Shown here piece after piece: positions 6,202 through 7,298 of a stretch of DNA of 7,298 bases (position 1 is the stretch's first letter; every line of letters begins with the position of its first letter). Both the position numbers and the translations under genes were made by a program. The DNA comes from DAOVQB01 sp023128935. GTDB taxonomy: Bacteria > Eisenbacteria > RBG-16-71-46 > CAIMUX01 > WJJG01. Under the pieces are notes generated by a model. The model had not been told where the DNA came from and did no database searches. It saw only the letters and a list, made by a program, of their open reading frames with translations. Location: assembly GCA_030628905.1 (NCBI GenBank), contig DAOVQB010000219.1, positions 1 through 7,298 on the forward strand, written 5' to 3'.

Positions 6202-7125
6202 ATGCTGAGAAGGCTGATCATTGGGGTGGTTCTGGTTGGGGCTGCCATGGCAAGCGCCGGCGCTGAATCGACCGATCTCGAATGGGGGGTCTTCATTGCG
6301 CACTACGTACCTGAGCTAGGGTTTTCATCCGACCCGCCTCCAGAGGGTTGGTGCGAGGCCTACTGGAGCTACCCACTTGGTTCTTGCGAGGATCAGAACA
6401 ACCGGATCGACGTGACCGGCTGGCTCCCGTGTAGTTGGTATGTATTGGCCGCCTGGGAGGAGGAGAAGGAGTGGTGCGGGGGCGAGTTCGGCTTTGGCAA
6501 CTACGACGCCCGGGTTTTCGCCTTTGGGGAGTACGGAGCGTGCTATCCGGAGGCCGGGCTCGAGAACTCAACCGGCAACTGGCCTGGCCCCAACGAGGGG
6601 ACGATATTCTTAGTGTCCGGTTCACCCTGGGCGGGGAACTTCCTGCCGATTTACTACTTCGGCGGCTACGCCTACTCGGACTTCGGGCCTGAGGTCATCA
6701 CGCTTGATGTGAACCCGACGACCAACTCTGCCGGGACGAGGAACTTCCTTCAACCTCCCGAGTCCTGGGAGGCGATCGAACTGGGCGGGCTAGGGATCAA
6801 TGCGGACGGCATCCTGGTCTGCCCCGAGGGTCCCCGTGCAGTCTGCTGCGACACGCTAACCTATGACTGCTACATCCTAAGCCAGGGTGACTGCGAAGCG
6901 ATCGGCGGCCGCTGGCTCCCAATGTGGTCGGGAGGCTGCCCCGTTCCGTGTGAACCGCACGTCTGCTGTGTCGGTCCGGACTGCTACCTTGTGCCGTGGA
7001 TACAGTGCCACGAGATGTACGGTGTTTGGGACTCCTTGCTGGACTCGTGCGAGCCAAATCCGTGCGGCTCGCCGAGCCCCACCCAGGGGGCGACCTGGGG
7101 GGGTATCAAGTCACACTACAGATAG
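6202..7125 (+). CDS. Secreted Cys-rich protein, paralog of the 3067 N-terminal half, with WG-x-IK tail
   Basis: The product has 307 residues from ATG 6202. An in-frame ATG at 6169 would add 11 charged residues before the signal peptide and lacks a Shine-Dalgarno. MLRRLIIGVVLVGAAMASAGA is a signal peptide with probable cleavage near residue 19-21. Residues 22-208 are the same N-terminal domain of unknown function as in the gene at 3067. Shared blocks are GVFIAHY, FSSDPPPEGWC, NRID, VLAAW, KEWCG, GACYPE, NWPGPN, GNF, GYAY, LDV-x-PT and LGG-x-G. Two six-cysteine modules follow (213-250 and 253-288). The C-terminus is GATWGGIKSHYR, resembling the tail of the minus-strand remnant at 2388. No beta-helix or FlgD-like domain is present. 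The product is presumably exported and disulfide-bonded; its biochemical role is unknown. It appears monocistronic, with a probable terminator upstream and no gene close downstream. Confidence 0.88.
   Translation: MLRRLIIGVVLVGAAMASAGAESTDLEWGVFIAHYVPELGFSSDPPPEGWCEAYWSYPLGSCEDQNNRIDVTGWLPCSWYVLAAWEEEKEWCGGEFGFGNYDARVFAFGEYGACYPEAGLENSTGNWPGPNEGTIFLVSGSPWAGNFLPIYYFGGYAYSDFGPEVITLDVNPTTNSAGTRNFLQPPESWEAIELGGLGINADGILVCPEGPRAVCCDTLTYDCYILSQGDCEAIGGRWLPMWSGGCPVPCEPHVCCVGPDCYLVPWIQCHEMYGVWDSLLDSCEPNPCGSPSPTQGATWGGIKSHYR
6838..7065 (+). repeat. Six-cysteine modules, copies 2 and 3 in tandem
   Basis: Copy 2 (6838-6951) reads CC-x6-C-x7-C-x14-C-x3-C. Copy 3 (6958-7065) reads CC-x4-C-x7-C-x13-C-x4-C, with GPDCY near its start and EPNPC at its end. 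The x7 spacing is constant in all three copies of the window, and a Gly then an aromatic residue (GGRW, GVW) precede the fifth Cys. Copies 1 and 3 are closest in spacing. Confidence 0.75.
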
Positions 7126-7154
7126 CTCCTTCGGGTCTCAAAGCGCGAGGTTCC

Positions 7155-7199
7155 GAGCCCGGGCTCAGGCTGGCCAGGGGGAGCAGAAATGGCCCCCTG
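7155..7199 (+). other. Palindrome and GC-rich hairpin after the 6202 gene
   Basis: GAGCCCGGGCTC (7155-7166) is a 12-bp perfect palindrome. CAGGGGG (7175-7181) pairs with CCCCCTG (7193-7199) around an 11-base loop. Neither is followed by a T-tract, so a factor-independent terminator is only weakly supported, although the position, 30-75 bases after the TAG at 7125, suits transcript end protection or termination. The remaining bases to 7298 show no supported gene; a short hairpin CTGCC-TGGGT-GGCAG lies at 7271-7285. Confidence 0.3.
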
Positions 7200-7298
7200 T
7201 TGGCGGTGGAGAAAAACCGCGCATAGTTGGTGAAGAACTGTCGGATCCGGATTCCTGGAGGGGGCCCGTACTGCCTGGGTGGCAGCCTGGGACGGCCC

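Noticed and set aside
7148..7170. tRNA-like T-arm (GGTTCCGAGCC)
   Set aside because: The invariant T-loop spacing is not met and no acceptor, D or anticodon arms can be placed around it.

Overview
The window looks like a stretch of a GC-rich, free-living bacterial genome that encodes large modular secreted proteins. The combination seen here is a FlgD-Ig-like C-terminal domain preceded by a V-x-N-P-[YF]-type motif, right-handed parallel beta-helix modules, DxDxDG calcium loops, and secreted cysteine-rich modules. From memory this resembles uncultured lineages of the FCB/Eisenbacteria-like type. That placement is inference, because the window holds no rRNA, tRNA or phylogenetic marker gene.

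Layout. (1) Bases 2-2311 (+) hold the 3' part of a long secreted or surface protein whose start lies outside the window. It carries two calcium-loop repeats, a Cys-rich segment, a probable fibronectin-III-like region and a C-terminal FlgD-Ig-like domain. (2) Bases 2312-3053 are mostly non-coding. They contain interleaved inverted repeats and, on the minus strand (2388-2771), an orphan C-terminal remnant of another beta-helix protein, ending in the tail SWGAIKAMFKE. (3) Bases 3067-6033 (+) are best read as one gene broken by a single in-frame TGA at 4147-4149: signal peptide, N-terminal domain of unknown function, Cys-rich module, two tandem beta-helix modules, FlgD-Ig-like C-terminus. Reading frame and homology continue across the TGA without a shift. 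(4) A hairpin followed by T residues at 6087-6109 is a plausible terminator. (5) Bases 6202-7125 (+) encode a smaller paralog of the N-terminal half of gene 3. It has signal peptide, the same N-terminal domain and two Cys-rich modules, and it ends in the tail ATWGGIKSHYR, so it shares a C-terminal signature with the minus-strand remnant. (6) Bases 7126-7298 have no convincing gene but contain two hairpins or palindromes.

The genes form a local cluster built from a small kit of exported modules: an N-terminal domain, a six-cysteine module, a beta-helix with a conserved end cap, and two alternative C-terminal endings (FlgD-Ig-like ending RR-x3-IR, or a short WG-x-IK tail). The two endings may be alternative export or anchoring signals; this is inference. 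No enzyme, transporter, regulator, mobile element, CRISPR or RNA gene is recognisable. The points most worth a second look are the in-frame TGA, the shared WG-x-IK tail, the N-terminal domain paired with different C-terminal halves, and the six-cysteine module.
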